From NCBI GenBank assembly GCA_000310025.1, contig FN649739.1:1816370-1880369 (forward strand): a DNA stretch of 64,000 nt, given 5' to 3'. Made by a program: the position numbers and the translations under genes. Shown in pieces: positions 21,196-33,967 of the stretch. Position 1 is the stretch's first letter, and every line of letters begins with the position of its first letter. This stretch comes from Ectocarpus siliculosus. Its lineage: Eukaryota; Sar; Phaeophyceae; Ectocarpales; Ectocarpaceae. A model generated the notes under the pieces. It saw nothing but the letters and a program-made list of their open reading frames with translations, was not told where the DNA came from and ran no database searches.

Positions 21196-24100
21196 CTAGC
21201 CCAAGAGGTTGTCCCAAAATTCAACCCCGCGTGTGCGCTTGGGCGACGGCTGTCCTACCCTTGCGCCGCCTATTCGCCGGTCTACACTCCACGATCGCTC
21301 GGGGGCAACCTTCCCCTTTCCATCTAACAAGCGCAATAGCGGGAACCCTTCCCGGTTTACCGGAGGCGCGGTCGAAGGTACAGGTAGTGTCCACCGCCTA
21401 GAGGAAGCCGTCAACACTCGAGCTTCGGGTGACCCTAAACGACTCCCTGCTCGCAGTCTCACAGGCGAAGATACAGGTGCAGGCGGGTTGACGGACGACA
21501 TTCCTCTCGCCTCTTGAGGTTGGACCATCCACAACCCACTATTATCAGCTGGACGATCGACACCAGACTTGCAAGTTGGATTGTCAACCCTGGCCCCGAA
21601 AACTGGCAGGTTGCTTCCGTGCAGCATTCTATCAGCGGCGCCAGGCTGGACCTGGTGTTGCTGTCCTCTGCTTGGTAGCCCCAGGCACTCGGGGTCTTCT
21701 GCTGGGTACAGGCGCCTTTTCCTGCGCTGGAGTGTCTCGAGCCCCTGGCTCACCTGCGGCATCGTGAAGAACATGCAGTACAGAAGGCGAGCACCACGAT
21801 ACGATGAAGGCCGTTTTTTCTCATTCCATCTACGTCTCCACTCATCGCAGTCACACACAAGACTACGGTACTTTCCCTAAAGCCAGGTTTGCGTGTCTTA
21901 GCAATCATTGTCCTCCCCGTCGACGACTCAGATTGAATTTAATTGTGTAAACTCACGAACGAGTGCCTTCTGGATAGCGTCATGTCCTACTTTGTGCCCC
22001 CATCGACCGTGCCGTATTTCGAAGCTTGCCTTCGAACGCCGGGGGTGACCTCACGTATATCGAAATACGCTACTTTTTCACTCAATTTCCCTGAAATGCG
22101 TATGCGTCTGTGGGAATCAATCGTGGTCGGACAAGTAAAAGTAACACTACACTTGTATGTACGATAAACACAAAAAAACAAAGGTACGCGAGTGTGCGCC
22201 ACTCTTGTTAGATCTATGCAAAAGATACTGTACTGAACACAGCCCAAGGAAACGTGTACGTATCTCAGTGACATCTCACCTGTGTGCTTCGAAAGTGCTG
22301 TGCAGAAGCAGGTACGAACTTGGCTTGGTCAGCAACTGGAACCTCGCCGGTCAACGCTAGTAGACCTTGCCGCACGTTCGCCTAGCACGAGCGCGACACG
22401 ATCGAGGGCACCTCAAGTCAAAATCTACGGGAAGAGACCTCGCACGTGTGACACAATCCCGCGAGGCATCGCCGTCTTGTTGACGCGCTTTGGAAAGAGT
22501 CTGCGCGATTGGAATTTAGAACGAAATACTTCGCGTAGCAAACTCCACAACATACACCCGTGCGTGCCGGGGTGTTTCATACTTTAATGTGTGAACTCAC
22601 CTCACGAGCGTGGTCTTGGTTGGTCTCACGGCTATCCGGCTTCCTGTGCGCAGACCCTTCCGCGGCAGGGTACATGCATCCCTCGTTTTTGTGTCCATCG
22701 TGTCTCGCGTCCGCGGTTTCATCACTCTTCACAGAAAGTCGTTGGCCCCAACCCTCGCCGGTGGCCCTCAACCCTATGTCGGGCCCTTGCTGCCAGCCCA
22801 TGGCCTTCCCGTCAGCCATGTGCCCCTTCTCATCCTGCGAATGGGGAGCAAAGGGCCACAACGTCTCCTCTCCTCTCGCACGACATGAAGGTTTATCTCC
22901 ACGAGATGTCCCCGAGGATTCCCGTACAGCCGACCGGACTGTCGGCGAGAAACCTAATGCGGGCTCGGCGGACTGTCCCCCCCCTCGTATCCGCACTAAG
23001 TCGAGACCCTGGCTTTGACGTCTCTCCTCCCGCCCCCCAAGGCGTGTTGGATCACTTCCTGCGGCTCTCCAATCATCGTCGCGCACACACGCTTCTGACA
23101 CACTTGGCTGATGGCGGTTGACGCCAGTTGCCCACCCGGATGCCGTGTCGCTTGATGCTACGCCCCATCCCACCAATGCCTGGGGAGCGGTGACATCATC
23201 GTGCGTCACAAATGGTAGCTCCCTGAGGGCAGATCTACTCGCGCAGAAGGGGCTATCGATGAACGCTCGAGACAAAGGAGACTGCACCGAAGGCATGGGA
23301 CCAACTTGATGTTCACCATCCTCCTCCACACGTTGATCCCAACATGAACCGCCAGCGACCCCTGCTCCGTCCGCACCAGCCGCCGCCGCCGCGGGGGACA
23401 GCGCGGCAGTGGCGTCGACGGGCGGCTTCTTCTGGGCTTCGGGCGACGGCAGTGGGGAGCAGGGCACGCCATGCTCCAGAGGTGCTGCTGTTTCGTACGG
23501 CTGGTGGCTTGTGGGCAGCAAACGCCCCGAGCCCACACCTGATAATACGCGTTGGGCAGAAAAGTGTTACTGTACAGAGTCGAGATTCCACTTTCAAAAC
23601 GCTGAAAGCTCCAAAGCGCACCCAATTTTGCACAGACGTAACCGAAGAGTGTAAGAGATCAACAAAAACAAGTGTTCAGTCTTGAGCTCGGCCTCAGGTA
23701 CATTACATTTGCTTCGTACCACACCTAGCACCGGGCGTTTCACGTCGTGAGCGTGATTTGGGATGATGTATACTGCGGAACCCTTCTCGAGGCGAAAAAG
23801 AAGGTAAGCACTAAAGGGGAGTCCTTGTGTATGACCACTGCGAGTGACTGAAACAAATAGCACAAAAACAGGAACAAAGAAACAAAAAATGAGCGCGACA
23901 AGAACGGTATTTGGTACGGAACCCACGACGGGGCACTGCAGCCAAAACATTCAAACGGATGGTAGCTTGCAGCTCTGTTTCCGAAAACTTGGAATGATGT
24001 GACAAAGAGCGACCACGCCTGAAACTCGAAGCGGTACGTATGTTTACTACCGTCCGTGTAGTCCTATGTCGGTTCACCTTGTGCGATGGGTGGTTGTAGA

Positions 24101-27100
24101 TGTTCACCCAAGAAACGGAGGTTGTCCAACTCCTTGGCCGTGTTCCCGATCGGCATGAGATGCATTGTGGTCTAACAGGTCGGTCAAGGGGAGAAGGGGT
24201 ACTTTCGTCAGCCACTTGATCTTTTCACCTGCATATCGCCTGGCGGGTAGATACCATAGACAAAGTCAAGGTGCTAGATGTGTAGCAGTGTTGGTTCACT
24301 TGAAGCGTCCGCCCTACTTAGTGATGAGAAACACATTTTTTCTCTGCCGAAGCTCAGTTCGCCTGTTGTCGGACCCCTGTCGTTCGAAGACCTCAAAAAA
24401 AGAAGCACAAGCAGTTATTTGACCCGCGGAACTACCGGAAAGGCCAGAAAGTAAAACGGTCGTCCTTTCATTGTTGAAATTTCGAGCAAAACACGATAAT
24501 GCTTGAACACACCCGTTCTGTATGTATTCCAGAGCACTGCACTATTGCCGAAACTAACACTTCATTGGAACAGTCTCGAGGAATATAAACGGCTCCAAAC
24601 CGCTGTCCTAAACACCGAACGAACAATGTCCTACCTCTGTCTCCGGATTGTAGATGATGTGATGTCGAAAAGTCAATCGCGCCCTCTTGTATTGTTCCCA
24701 GTATCCCTCTGGTATGACGAACCTTGAGGAGTTTATAGCGCCGATGATCTGTAGACGAGGGCGAAAGAAGCACATGCATCAAGGAAACGTGCACCTCCGC
24801 CAACTTCTCAAGGGACGGGGCTTTTCAAGACACCACATACGAGCCCACCCTGCAATGCTGACTTGTTAGCTCACCCCTGCTGTGCTCATACTTACAGCGG
24901 TAACTCATACTATCATTTTCCAGCCAGGCTATGCACAGCAGTCTTCCTGCTGCAGGGAATGCAGGAAATGAACTCCCGGAGCGGGTTTCTATTGCGAGCT
25001 GATCGACCTCCCCACAGACAAGCTCAACTTGCTGGAGGGACCCCTGGATCGAAATCAATGCAAACAACTGCTCATTGTCGATGTTCAGATAGGCTCGTCG
25101 TGCCCAACAGTTGTCTCGAAAATCATGTGTTGCGGTAACAAGCCTCAGCCACCAATGGATCCGTTGAACGCGTGATTGCGGCTGCTTACCTTGTCCAGGC
25201 TCCGATGTCTATCGACGAGCTTGTATGCAGTTGCGATGCCCAGTCCTTTCACCGAAGAAGGTATGTAGTCACACCCCACCAGAAGACAGAGATCCAAAAA
25301 CTGTTTGGAGAATATAACGCAAGCATTGCTTGTGAGATGGATGTGATGTATATTTTGGGTACAATATCCATTCTAATTTTTGTCCGGTCCATCTGACGTT
25401 GTCGTGTGCATCTCAGTTACCTAGTACTTCGCGCCAGCTCCCACACACAGTGGAATCATGCACTAGCACCGATCATAGCGCCTTGAAAAACTTGAAACAT
25501 CATCCTCAACGATTATTGGCTCACCATGCTGTTCTTCCAGTTGCTCAACGAAAGCGGTGTGTTTGCAGCGAGATTTCTCAGCTGAATTTCTTGCCCGTGG
25601 CCCTCGTTGTCCATCTTGAACAGCACCTGTGAGGGTCATGCATCTCGACTCACTTTTGTCTGTACCTTAAGCATATCACCTTGCAGCCGGCAGGAAAGAG
25701 CACATTTCGGACCGGAAAAACATGCGCGCAACGCACCAAGCGACACCAGCAATCTAGATAGTCGTGTCCAGAGTCACGTGAACATCCCCATGCCCACGAG
25801 GGTGGACGCGTAGCAGACTCCTACCATCGACATTACCTTCTTGCACCCATAAGGAAGGCAATCGGAATCCTCCGATAGGACAACATCCACAGCACCGGTT
25901 CGGCTGAGAAATGCCAGCTGGGCATCTGCTTCGTACGGCGCCACGACGAGCTCTACCCCCGCTTGTCGCAACGCCTGCATCAAATAATCCATACAGATTG
26001 AATCAATAGCATCAATGAAATCAAGTTGTGCGTTAGTTCGAGGATTGGTGGTCGGGGTCCGGGCAATCCTCGAGAAAGAAGCCTTGGTATGTCTGTTTGA
26101 ACAACAATTACAATATTAGCGAAGGAAAGGACCATGTGTAACGCCACGAAACGTTTGGATCTGAAGTTATGTGCTCTGCTTGTAAGAGTAAGAGTAACTT
26201 CTCGCAAGGGCATATGCAGCAGGAGAGTATAGCGCACGGTAACAAAGCGCGGTGGTGCAACTTGGCCTCCGTAAACATAGCTATCCTGGAACTTCCGTTT
26301 CATTACAGAAAAGCACGTCGATCAGATGGCAACTAACAAATAGCTTAATGATCAATGCACGCGCTCGAACATCGACGCGCTCCTAAAAAGGCACTTAAAC
26401 GAAGGTGTGTTGTCTGATGGATGGACGCTCCGGATACACTGCTCAAACAAAACAAACGGAGCTGTGCACAAGCTCCAGATACAAACGCTTCACAGCGAAA
26501 TCACCTTCATCAAGAGGAAGGCCATGTCGTGCGTCACTCCGACGGCCTTGGAGAAGTGTTGGGCAGCTGCGCCAGCTTCCCCCGCCGCTAGCGCTGCCTC
26601 ACCCTTGCTCCTCGCCGTCTCTCTCTGTCTGGCATCGAAGCATCAACACATGGAAAGAGACAAAAGGTTCGAGCCATGCAGGTTAGCTGCGGCTCTGCCT
26701 ACCGTTGTGATTGCACAAGATGAGCAGCAGTGGCAGGATCCTCTGCCCTTGTGAACCTAGTTGGACATCCATGGTCGTACCGCCCCGCCCCAACATCTCG
26801 GTGTGCACGCGCGGGCTACTATTATATTTTACTTATCACGATCGTAGCGTTGGTGTTGTGAATGAAATAATTTCCTAAGGCAACGTAGATACTCGTTTTA
26901 CTCCCACAATGGCGCAGCCCATGTCGCCTGAGCCACACAAAGGATGCCAACATAAGAATGTACCGACCGCACCTCCGGCGCTCCAGATTAATGCTCCTTT
27001 TTATGGGGAGGCTTGCGCCATCGAATACCATGACGGGCTGGATCCCGTGGTGCAGTAGGAGGTTCACACGCTTCATACAAAAAGCGACGTACCTGAGCGT

Positions 27101-28733
27101 AAGTGAGGACGGAGGATTGAGCGGTTTAGGGGTTAAAAGATGAAGGGTCTGGAGCTGAAGGTAGCGCTCACCATCGTCACCCGAGTCCAACAACAACAAC
27201 AACAGCAGTGATTCAAACTCAAGCGATAGAGGCCTTCATTGCTTCCGCCCCCATCCCATCGCCGGGTGACACCACTGTTCTGTTTATTTGGCCTGAGCAA
27301 TGAATCTGCCGATGGATTCGCTGCTTTCCCCGAAAATCTGTACATTAGGTCTTCACAACGCCCTTCGCATCACAAAACTCTCACTTGTCGGTGGCCACAC
27401 CAGTGCAGAGCTCCATCCCGCAGCTAAAAGCACCACGATGAAGCCTGCTCTTCCAGCCAGCACAAAGTGGACAGAAACGTTTTGTACACCCTCATAGTAC
27501 TCAGTTAGTCATCAGTTAGTTACAGGTTGTGGGTCCAGCAAAATCGCGTCCGCTCATTGGGAGAGGCTGTACAGTCCCGAGGGACGAAGCCTGACTTGGC
27601 TTCAGTACGGAAAGTGTCCCCAAATGTACTGGAGACACTTTCTATACTGAAGCCAAGTCTGCAAATTTTTCCAGGACCAGGCTATATACAGCAGTTTTAT
27701 CACCTAGGGGATGCGGCTTGGGAGATAGGTATATGTACAGCAAGTCAGACGCCGAGGAGAGGCACACAGGCATCACATAAATTAGCAGTATATAACACAA
27801 GCATGCTAGATCAAGGTTTCCCACGCGCGTTTGACGAAGCGGAGCATAGTGACGACTACGGTGCGGTAAACAGACATTTGAGTGCTGTGTCCCCAAAGTG
27901 TTCCCATTTTGGCTTCCAGTACTAGGAGGGTTAGCAGACATGCTCTAAAATACACGACCGCAGCAACAGGCATGTCGCTTCTCTTCAGTATCATGTATCG
28001 CATAGAGGCAGAGAAGGGAAAGCACACCACCGTTTACCAATGCCCGTGCGAAGAGAGAGGAAGAAAGACATTTTACATGCCGATAGCGCGCACATGCAAG
28101 TCAGGGCAAGCAAGTGAATTTTATTTGAGCATTGTGACACGGCAGGCAAGGTACCTAAACAACTCGCTCGGACATGTGCTGTATGCAGCACTACCGCTCT
28201 GTGGATACCACATGATCATAATGCCCATTATAGGTTGCGCATCATACATACATTTGACGTCCCCAAAAATTAAAACTAAAACAAAATACGATTATATGCA
28301 TTGTAAAAAAAGCAAGCACATACTGCTGTATCGGCACACGCCCTTTCTCATCACCGGTACACATTATTAATATAATAGTAACGGGGGAACACTTCCTTCC
28401 AACAACAATGAGGACACGCTACATGTCTGTTCAAAAGTTTAAAAAACGACAAAAATACGGTTGGTGATTTGCTTATGTTCAATATCTTGATTTGACACTC
28501 AGGAACCTGAATGTCTACGCGAGATGCATGGGGCAACCAGTTTGAAACTTGCTGTAGTGTAAGCAACGGGCAATGGACTAGTAGGAGACCTATCTACGCA
28601 GCGCGTCTGCGTGTCCTGTCGTCTGATCTTACCAGCAGTAGGCATCCACCCCCGCTTTGAGACCACGATACTCGCTGATATGGGTTGGGTAGGTGACGCT
28701 CTTCAGAAACGGAAGGAGACCAGTGATCCCCAT
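21196..28733 (-). CDS. EXO1: Exonuclease 1 (XPG/FEN1 family)
   Basis: Exons from the start: 28633-28733, 27385-27444, 26973-27092, 26505-26628, 25837-25974, 25525-25626, 25190-25300, 24635-24748, 24078-24171, 22601-23538, 21196-21753, giving 819 residues in one frame. The XPG N domain opens [10 protein letters not shown], with metal-site Asp in GVDAYCWLHRG and VFDGASLP. The I domain has [14 protein letters not shown] and [13 protein letters not shown]; the helix-hairpin-helix starts at [12 protein letters not shown]1-specific parts follow ([20 protein letters not shown]). The last two exons encode about 500 residues of Ser/Pro/Arg-rich, probably disordered tail. The family is a 5'-3' nuclease in mismatch repair and end resection in the nucleus. 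Intron 1 contains a repeated hairpin element. The catalytic part is secure; the tail is less so. Confidence 0.88.
27593..27930 (+). mobile_element. Hairpin-bearing repeat element, copy A
   Basis: Begins with an imperfect palindrome (27593-27659, arms starting gacttggcttcagta and ending actgaagccaagtc) and ends near tggcttccagtact. The whole stretch is related to copy B at 29648-29984 in the opposite orientation, including a decayed coding-like middle. It lies in EXO1 intron 1. Confidence 0.6.
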
Positions 28734-29039
28734 TTTCGCCGAGCGAACACGGTGGCACACGGGAGAGCTCCCTTGTTCTGCAGTCTTCCTGCTGCTGTGG
28801 CAAACACGCGATCAGCGATGCGTGTGGCACGATCATGATGGTCTCCAATCGGGTTCTGCATTTTCGACACCCCCCCCGTCCTGCGCTCTCATACGCGGGG
28901 CCTCAAATGTCTTACGTCGTGACACACGATGTTGCTGTTGCTGTTGCGCCGCGCACCCAACCGCTTGTCTACTCTGTCTGTGTCTCATCTGGTCTTGCCA
29001 CACGCAGAGGTGCACACACACGAGCTGTTCGCACAAGCC
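28734..29039. promoter_or_regulatory. Shared divergent promoter region of EXO1 and dihydroorotase
   Basis: The EXO1 start (28733, -) and the dihydroorotase start (28929 or 29040, +) are 195 to 306 bases apart and point away from each other, so both promoters must lie here or overlap the transcribed parts. A GTTGCT repeat and a C run (28867-28874) are visible; no TATA box was identified. Confidence 0.5.
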
Positions 29040-32000
29040 ATGTCCGAAAGGGTCGAGATAACTATTCCTCGAGCCGACGATTTCCATCACCACTTTCGCG
29101 ATGGCGAGGTCCTTGCGGATACCGTGAAACACGCCACACGGATGTTTCGACGAGCGGTGAGAGGTTTATGTGTTGATGTACTTGCTGCTTGGCGTGTTTC
29201 ACTTGCTGCTGTTCAGCGGGGCTTGTTTTTTCCGTTTACTGCATGGTTGGGATTTACATTCCCTATCTCGCTCTCTTCGAAGTAACTTTTGTGTGCTACC
29301 TCGGCTGTGCGTTTCTCGCAGATTGCCATGCCGAACCTGAAGCCACCGGTGACAACAACAGACGAGGCATTGGCGTACCGCCAAGTGAGTGCTCATGCTC
29401 CTCACGCATGCTGGTGCAGTGAGAAGCGCGTACAAAGTATTGTTCATTATGTCGCTTTGGACCGCAAGGGCTATTGTACGCTCTGCATCTAGAGAACATG
29501 CACGGATTGAAGTTGAAGTTTTGAATTGTATAAAACACCCGTTGATCGGAGTACACGAACACCTGCTGACTACAATTGTACGGCTGTGGTAAGCACGTCT
29601 TTTGTGATCCATGTACTACGGCGGTGTAGCCTTAACCTTCCTACAGCAGTAGTACTGGAAGCCCAAGTGGGGACACTTTGGTGACACAGCACTCAAATAC
29701 CTATATAAGGCACTGTAGTCACCCTAGGCTCCTCTGTGTGCAACGATCGCGATAACCCTTGGTCTATATCATGCTTGGCTGAGGTGGTACGCTGTGTGAT
29801 ATGCTGTGTAATGCCTCTCCTGGGCCTGGGCCTCTGACTTGCTGTACACGTATCTCCCAACCCGCTTGCCCCCTAGGTCGTAAAGCTGCACATCGCCTGG
29901 TACTGGAGAAAATGCTGACTTGTCTGCAGTATGAAAAATGTCCCGACGTGTATTGGGGACAATTTTCATACTGAAGACAAGTCTTTGGAGGGACTGTAGC
30001 CCCTCGACCAACGAATGGCTTACTAATATTTGGGATTTGTTTTTGCGGGGGGACTAGGTACTGGGAGGGTTGAAGCCGAAAGCTGATCCGAATTCTCCAA
30101 CAAACGTGCTGGCCCATTACTACAGCGCATCCTTGCATGTGTACCGGACGGAGTGGACTTCACGCCTTTGATGACGCTGTATATGACAGACAAGTCTACG
30201 TGAGTATGCGTACGAGTATTGTCGAACTCTCCCAAACGCAAAACGTGTCAATGTGACAGCATTATTTAGTAGCTTGGCTAATCATGCAGCAGTTGAATAG
30301 AGTAACGGGTATAATGTTGTTGGGCATGGACTACCGCTTTTTGTTGTGGATTGCCAACTTTCAGTGCACAAGCTCCCCCAAACAACAAACAACAGATTGA
30401 AAAGCTCCAAAGGCACGACATTTGGTACGATCGGTACGGCAGTGTGTGCGAGTATCTTGGCACTGTAGCAGCTCTTTTCGCGCAACCGGGTCTCGAAACC
30501 GAACTACATGTGGTGAGTGTGTTTGTGCGCACCTCACCCAATCAAATGTGCTGTTGCTTGGGTGAAGGAGAGACGTATTAGATAAATCTCTGTACGAAGG
30601 TTGTCTGGTCGAAAGTATACGTACTATTGTTGGTCTTGTTCTACGCTGCCGCGGCTTGAGTTCGCGCTCTTGTCGTTTTTCTAGCCTGGCTTGAGGGCTC
30701 TCAAAGGCTCATTCCACCAACTGCTGATGTTGCCTCAGGTGTTTCAAGCCTTGTCCTTGTTTCACGTGTTGTCACCTTGATCCCATGGCGGTCCTGATTT
30801 TACGATCTCTTGGCCTGATCCCGTCCTCTTTTAAGGTTGCTTTCAGCCGCATGAAGCCAGTCGCCCGACCGCCCAGAGTATCACCATTGATTACGCAGAA
30901 ATTGATAGTACAGTAGTCAAGCCCACGTACCTACCCCCGCCCGCTCCCTCTAGCAACCTTTAACGGCCCACGCAATGACCATTCATCTGTTCACGGCAGC
31001 CCGGAAGAGATTCTGAAGGCCAAAGCGAGTGGCCACGTGTATGCTGTCAAGCTCTACCCAGCAGGTGAGGATGCTCTATGTGGACACGACATTCGTTTTA
31101 TGCATACGTATGCATCGTGCAGCAGTCTGCTCCCGAGCGAGATTTGTTGATTGCAATTGTTCTACATAGTACTGAGGCTTATCCTACCTTTCCACCGTCG
31201 CTTTTGCTGCCAAAGTCTGTACCAGAAACTCAGTTCCGTCAATATTTTCCACGCAGGAGCAACCACAAACTCCGACTCAGGCGTGACGGATTTGGCCAAC
31301 GTAGCCCCGGCAATGGAGGTGGGTGGGTAAACTGTTGACGGACACGCTCTCGCTGTGGACTTACACGGTATAGGGCAAACTATGCGATTTTAATCAGGCT
31401 CAGTGTGCTCCTGGTGGCAAGCAGGTGCACATGATTGACAGGCACGTACCGCTAGGCGTTTGGCTGCCTACAGAATTTCGAGACTCGAGACCTGCCTCAG
31501 TCAGGATTTGTCATTCCATCACGAACCTATTCCTGTGGCTGTTGGCATGGTCCAAACCCTGAAAGGACGTTCGTCGTGCGTGCCACTCTCGGTCTTGCGG
31601 TTACTCCATTTAGGCCATGGCGGAGGTGGGGATGCCGCTGTTGATCCACGGGGAGGTGACCACGGCAGGAGTGGACATCTTCGATAAAGAAGCCAGATTT
31701 ATCGAGGAAGTGATAAAGGTAACTACCGTATATACTCCCAATTATTGTCTTTGGCAGGGCACCAATCGTGAAATCCTCTCGCGCACGCATGCTCCGGGTC
31801 TTTTTTTCTTGTCGACTGTATGCCTGCGACGATGCCATCAAATGCAACATCGTGATTTTGTTGCTCATGGTGCTTGTTGACCACGGCAAATGTGTTGGTG
31901 AACGCTAGAGCCTGCTGCTCCTGCAATGCATTAAACACATCACCCCCCTCTTCGCTCACTCCGACTGTCCCTCCTTCCTTTTCCAGCCGTTAGTACAGAA

Positions 32001-33515
32001 GATGCCAAACCTGAAAGTGGTTATGGAGCATATCACCACATCGGAGGCCGTTGCTTTCGTCACGGCTGCACCGGCGAACGTAGCAGCTACCATAACGCCG
32101 CAGCACCTACTCTACAACCGCAACGCCATTTTCCAGGCACGTCAGCGTTGAGTGTGACCTCAATTCTGTTGCAGACGAAGGCATGCTTTCGTGCGGTGGG
32201 AGTTGATGATCGCCGTGTCTGGCCATCGCATTCGGAAGGCTTTATCCCGATAATGTGAACGCTCAGGTAGTCAGTTGCCTCCCAAATGTCGAGGCATAAT
32301 CTTATTTATTTTCCAATGAAACATATGGTGCCCCGTGCCCATTCATTCGCTCTACCTTTTCGACAGGGAGGTATCCGACCACACATGTACTGCCTGCCCG
32401 TCCTAAAGCGCGAGACGCACCGGCTTGACCTCGTAAAAGCGGCCACCAGCGGAAACCCCAAGTTCTTTCTTGGGACGGACACGGCGCCGCACGCTCGAGA
32501 AGCCAAAATTTCTCCTTGCGGTGAGTTACGGCACACGACACGCATCTGCTAAGTGCTTTACACATGCTTGTTTACTTCGGGGTGTTGCCCTCTACCCTCT
32601 ACCCCGTGCCCAATTGTGCTACGGGGAAGATTCGAGGATACAGAGTTACACTCCTAATTTGGGATTCCGTTGGTCGATTAACTACTGTAGTGAAAACACG
32701 GAAATCCCCGTTATTTTCTCGGTCGTATCGCAATTTCAGGCTGCGCTGGTATCTTCACGGGCCATGCGGCTCTCGAGCTGTACTGCGAAGTGTTCGAGGG
32801 CGAAGGGGCTCTAGACAGGTTGGTGACTTTGGGGCGAGTCGTTGCAGCAATACGAACAATTTCCTGTGCCCCACGGGCGCACGCGCACGCACACACACCG
32901 TTCTTGGTACATTTGAGACAAGATCGGCAGCAATCAGAAGATTAGGAAGCAAAATCATGTGCTTAGTTTGACCGTTAATGCCACAATGATTTGTTTTTGC
33001 TTGATTTCGCTGCAATCCTACAACAGCAGAACGGGCTGGTACTGCATGCGCATTGTGTCGTACGCTCCGGAAGTGACAATTTGAGTGCTGAAAGCGACTT
33101 GATCACAGCGATCTGTACTTGGACCTCCCTGATTTCGACTGATTCCCGAAGTAGTTTCGGTTTTGTTGTAGCGTTAGCTTGTTCCCGTCGGCCAAAGTGC
33201 CCATTTCTGCCCAAAACAGCACACACCCCCAAATGCACCCAGATCGCTGACCCTCGTCGCGCAATCAACACTTGCACCCTTTCTACGTGTAATCTGCGCC
33301 TACGTCACAGGTTTGCTGGTTTCAGCAGTCACCACGGGGCAGATTTTTACGGCATCCCCCGAAACGAAGGGGCCCTAACCCTCGTCAAAGAGAAATGGAC
33401 GGTTCCGGGATCGTACAAGTTTGGCCAGACGGAAGTGGTACCGCTGAGAGCCGGGGAGGACGTGTGCTGGCAGATGGTCGGAGAGGGCAAGCGTCCCAAA
33501 GCGGCGGTAGTGTGA
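28929..33515 (+). CDS. pyrC: Dihydroorotase, class II (PyrC type)
   Basis: Exons: 28929 (or 29040)-29156, 29322-29384, 30126-30199, 31000-31064, 31257-31318, 31614-31718, 31987-32136, 32367-32520, 32740-32818, 33311-33515. From the ATG at 29040 the protein is 357 residues, close to bacterial PyrC; the ATG at 28929 adds 37 residues ([14 protein letters not shown]) that could be a mitochondrial presequence. Metal-site motifs are all present: [10 protein letters not shown] (HxH), AVKLYPAG (the Lys that is carboxylated), [16 protein letters not shown] and GTDTAPH. The enzyme closes carbamoyl aspartate to dihydroorotate, step three of pyrimidine synthesis. The intron after 32136 starts with GC instead of GT (TTCCAG then gcacgt). 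Introns hold one transposon copy and one orphan exon-like segment. Confidence 0.93.
29648..29984 (-). mobile_element. Hairpin-bearing repeat element, copy B
   Basis: Inverted relative to copy A. The palindrome is at 29917-29984 (gacttgtctgcagtatg ... cactgaagacaagtc type arms) and the far end carries agtactggaagccc. The minus strand keeps a stop-free stretch including [20 protein letters not shown], which is decayed in copy A, so the element may derive from a protein-coding sequence. It sits in a dihydroorotase intron. Confidence 0.6.
30396..30512 (+). other. Orphan exon-like segment inside a dihydroorotase intron
   Basis: 117 bases, stop-free, flanked by a good acceptor (aacaacag) and donor (gtgagt), encoding 39 residues (starts [17 protein letters not shown], ends TELHV). 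Both edges are phase 0, whereas the surrounding dihydroorotase junction is phase 2, so it cannot be inserted without breaking that protein. It may belong to a nested gene or a transposon fragment, or be a chance match. Confidence 0.3.
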
Positions 33516-33967
33516 GGGTGCGCCAGGTTTCCGCGTAGAATCAAGGCGTGTCTACGACAACGGGGCGGTTGAAATGGGTTCTGAGATTGAAGTAAAAATG
33601 CGCGGCAACGCAAGCCCGTGAGCCGGAAAAACACAGCTCCTCTAAAGCTGATTCTATTGCAGAGGTAGCATTGCCCGGATAATTTGTTCCAAGTGTTGAA
33701 ACGAGGGAGGCCAGCAGAAAAAAATCCACTTGCACCATACAGAGCGTAGCCCTACAACAAGTAAACCGCGACGTTCTTCGCGGTGCCCACCGATGTCCAT
33801 CCCGCGCACCTCTAAAAAATATACCGGCTAGCATACTCGGTGATTAAAAACTATCAAGGTTACGTACACCCGTAAAACTACGTATTTAGATTATTTACAC
33901 CTCCCGCTGCCAGACATATTTACAATACCAGTAGGCGCACTTGACGCCATCGTTGAACCGAGATGTG
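33516..33967. other. Convergent intergenic region
   Basis: A 452-base spacer between the stops of dihydroorotase (+) and the CHAT-like/NB-ARC/SH2 gene (-). The minus-strand open frame at 33541-33834 has no coding character that I trust. Confidence 0.5.

Noticed and set aside
22591-23121. Plus-strand open frame of 176 codons
   Set aside because: Antisense to the long disordered EXO1 exon on the minus strand, which has fitting splice sites and continues the EXO1 frame.
23725-23782. Additional EXO1 exon between 24078 and 23538
   Set aside because: Skipping it preserves phase and gives a better match to the EXO1 pattern ([18 protein letters not shown]).
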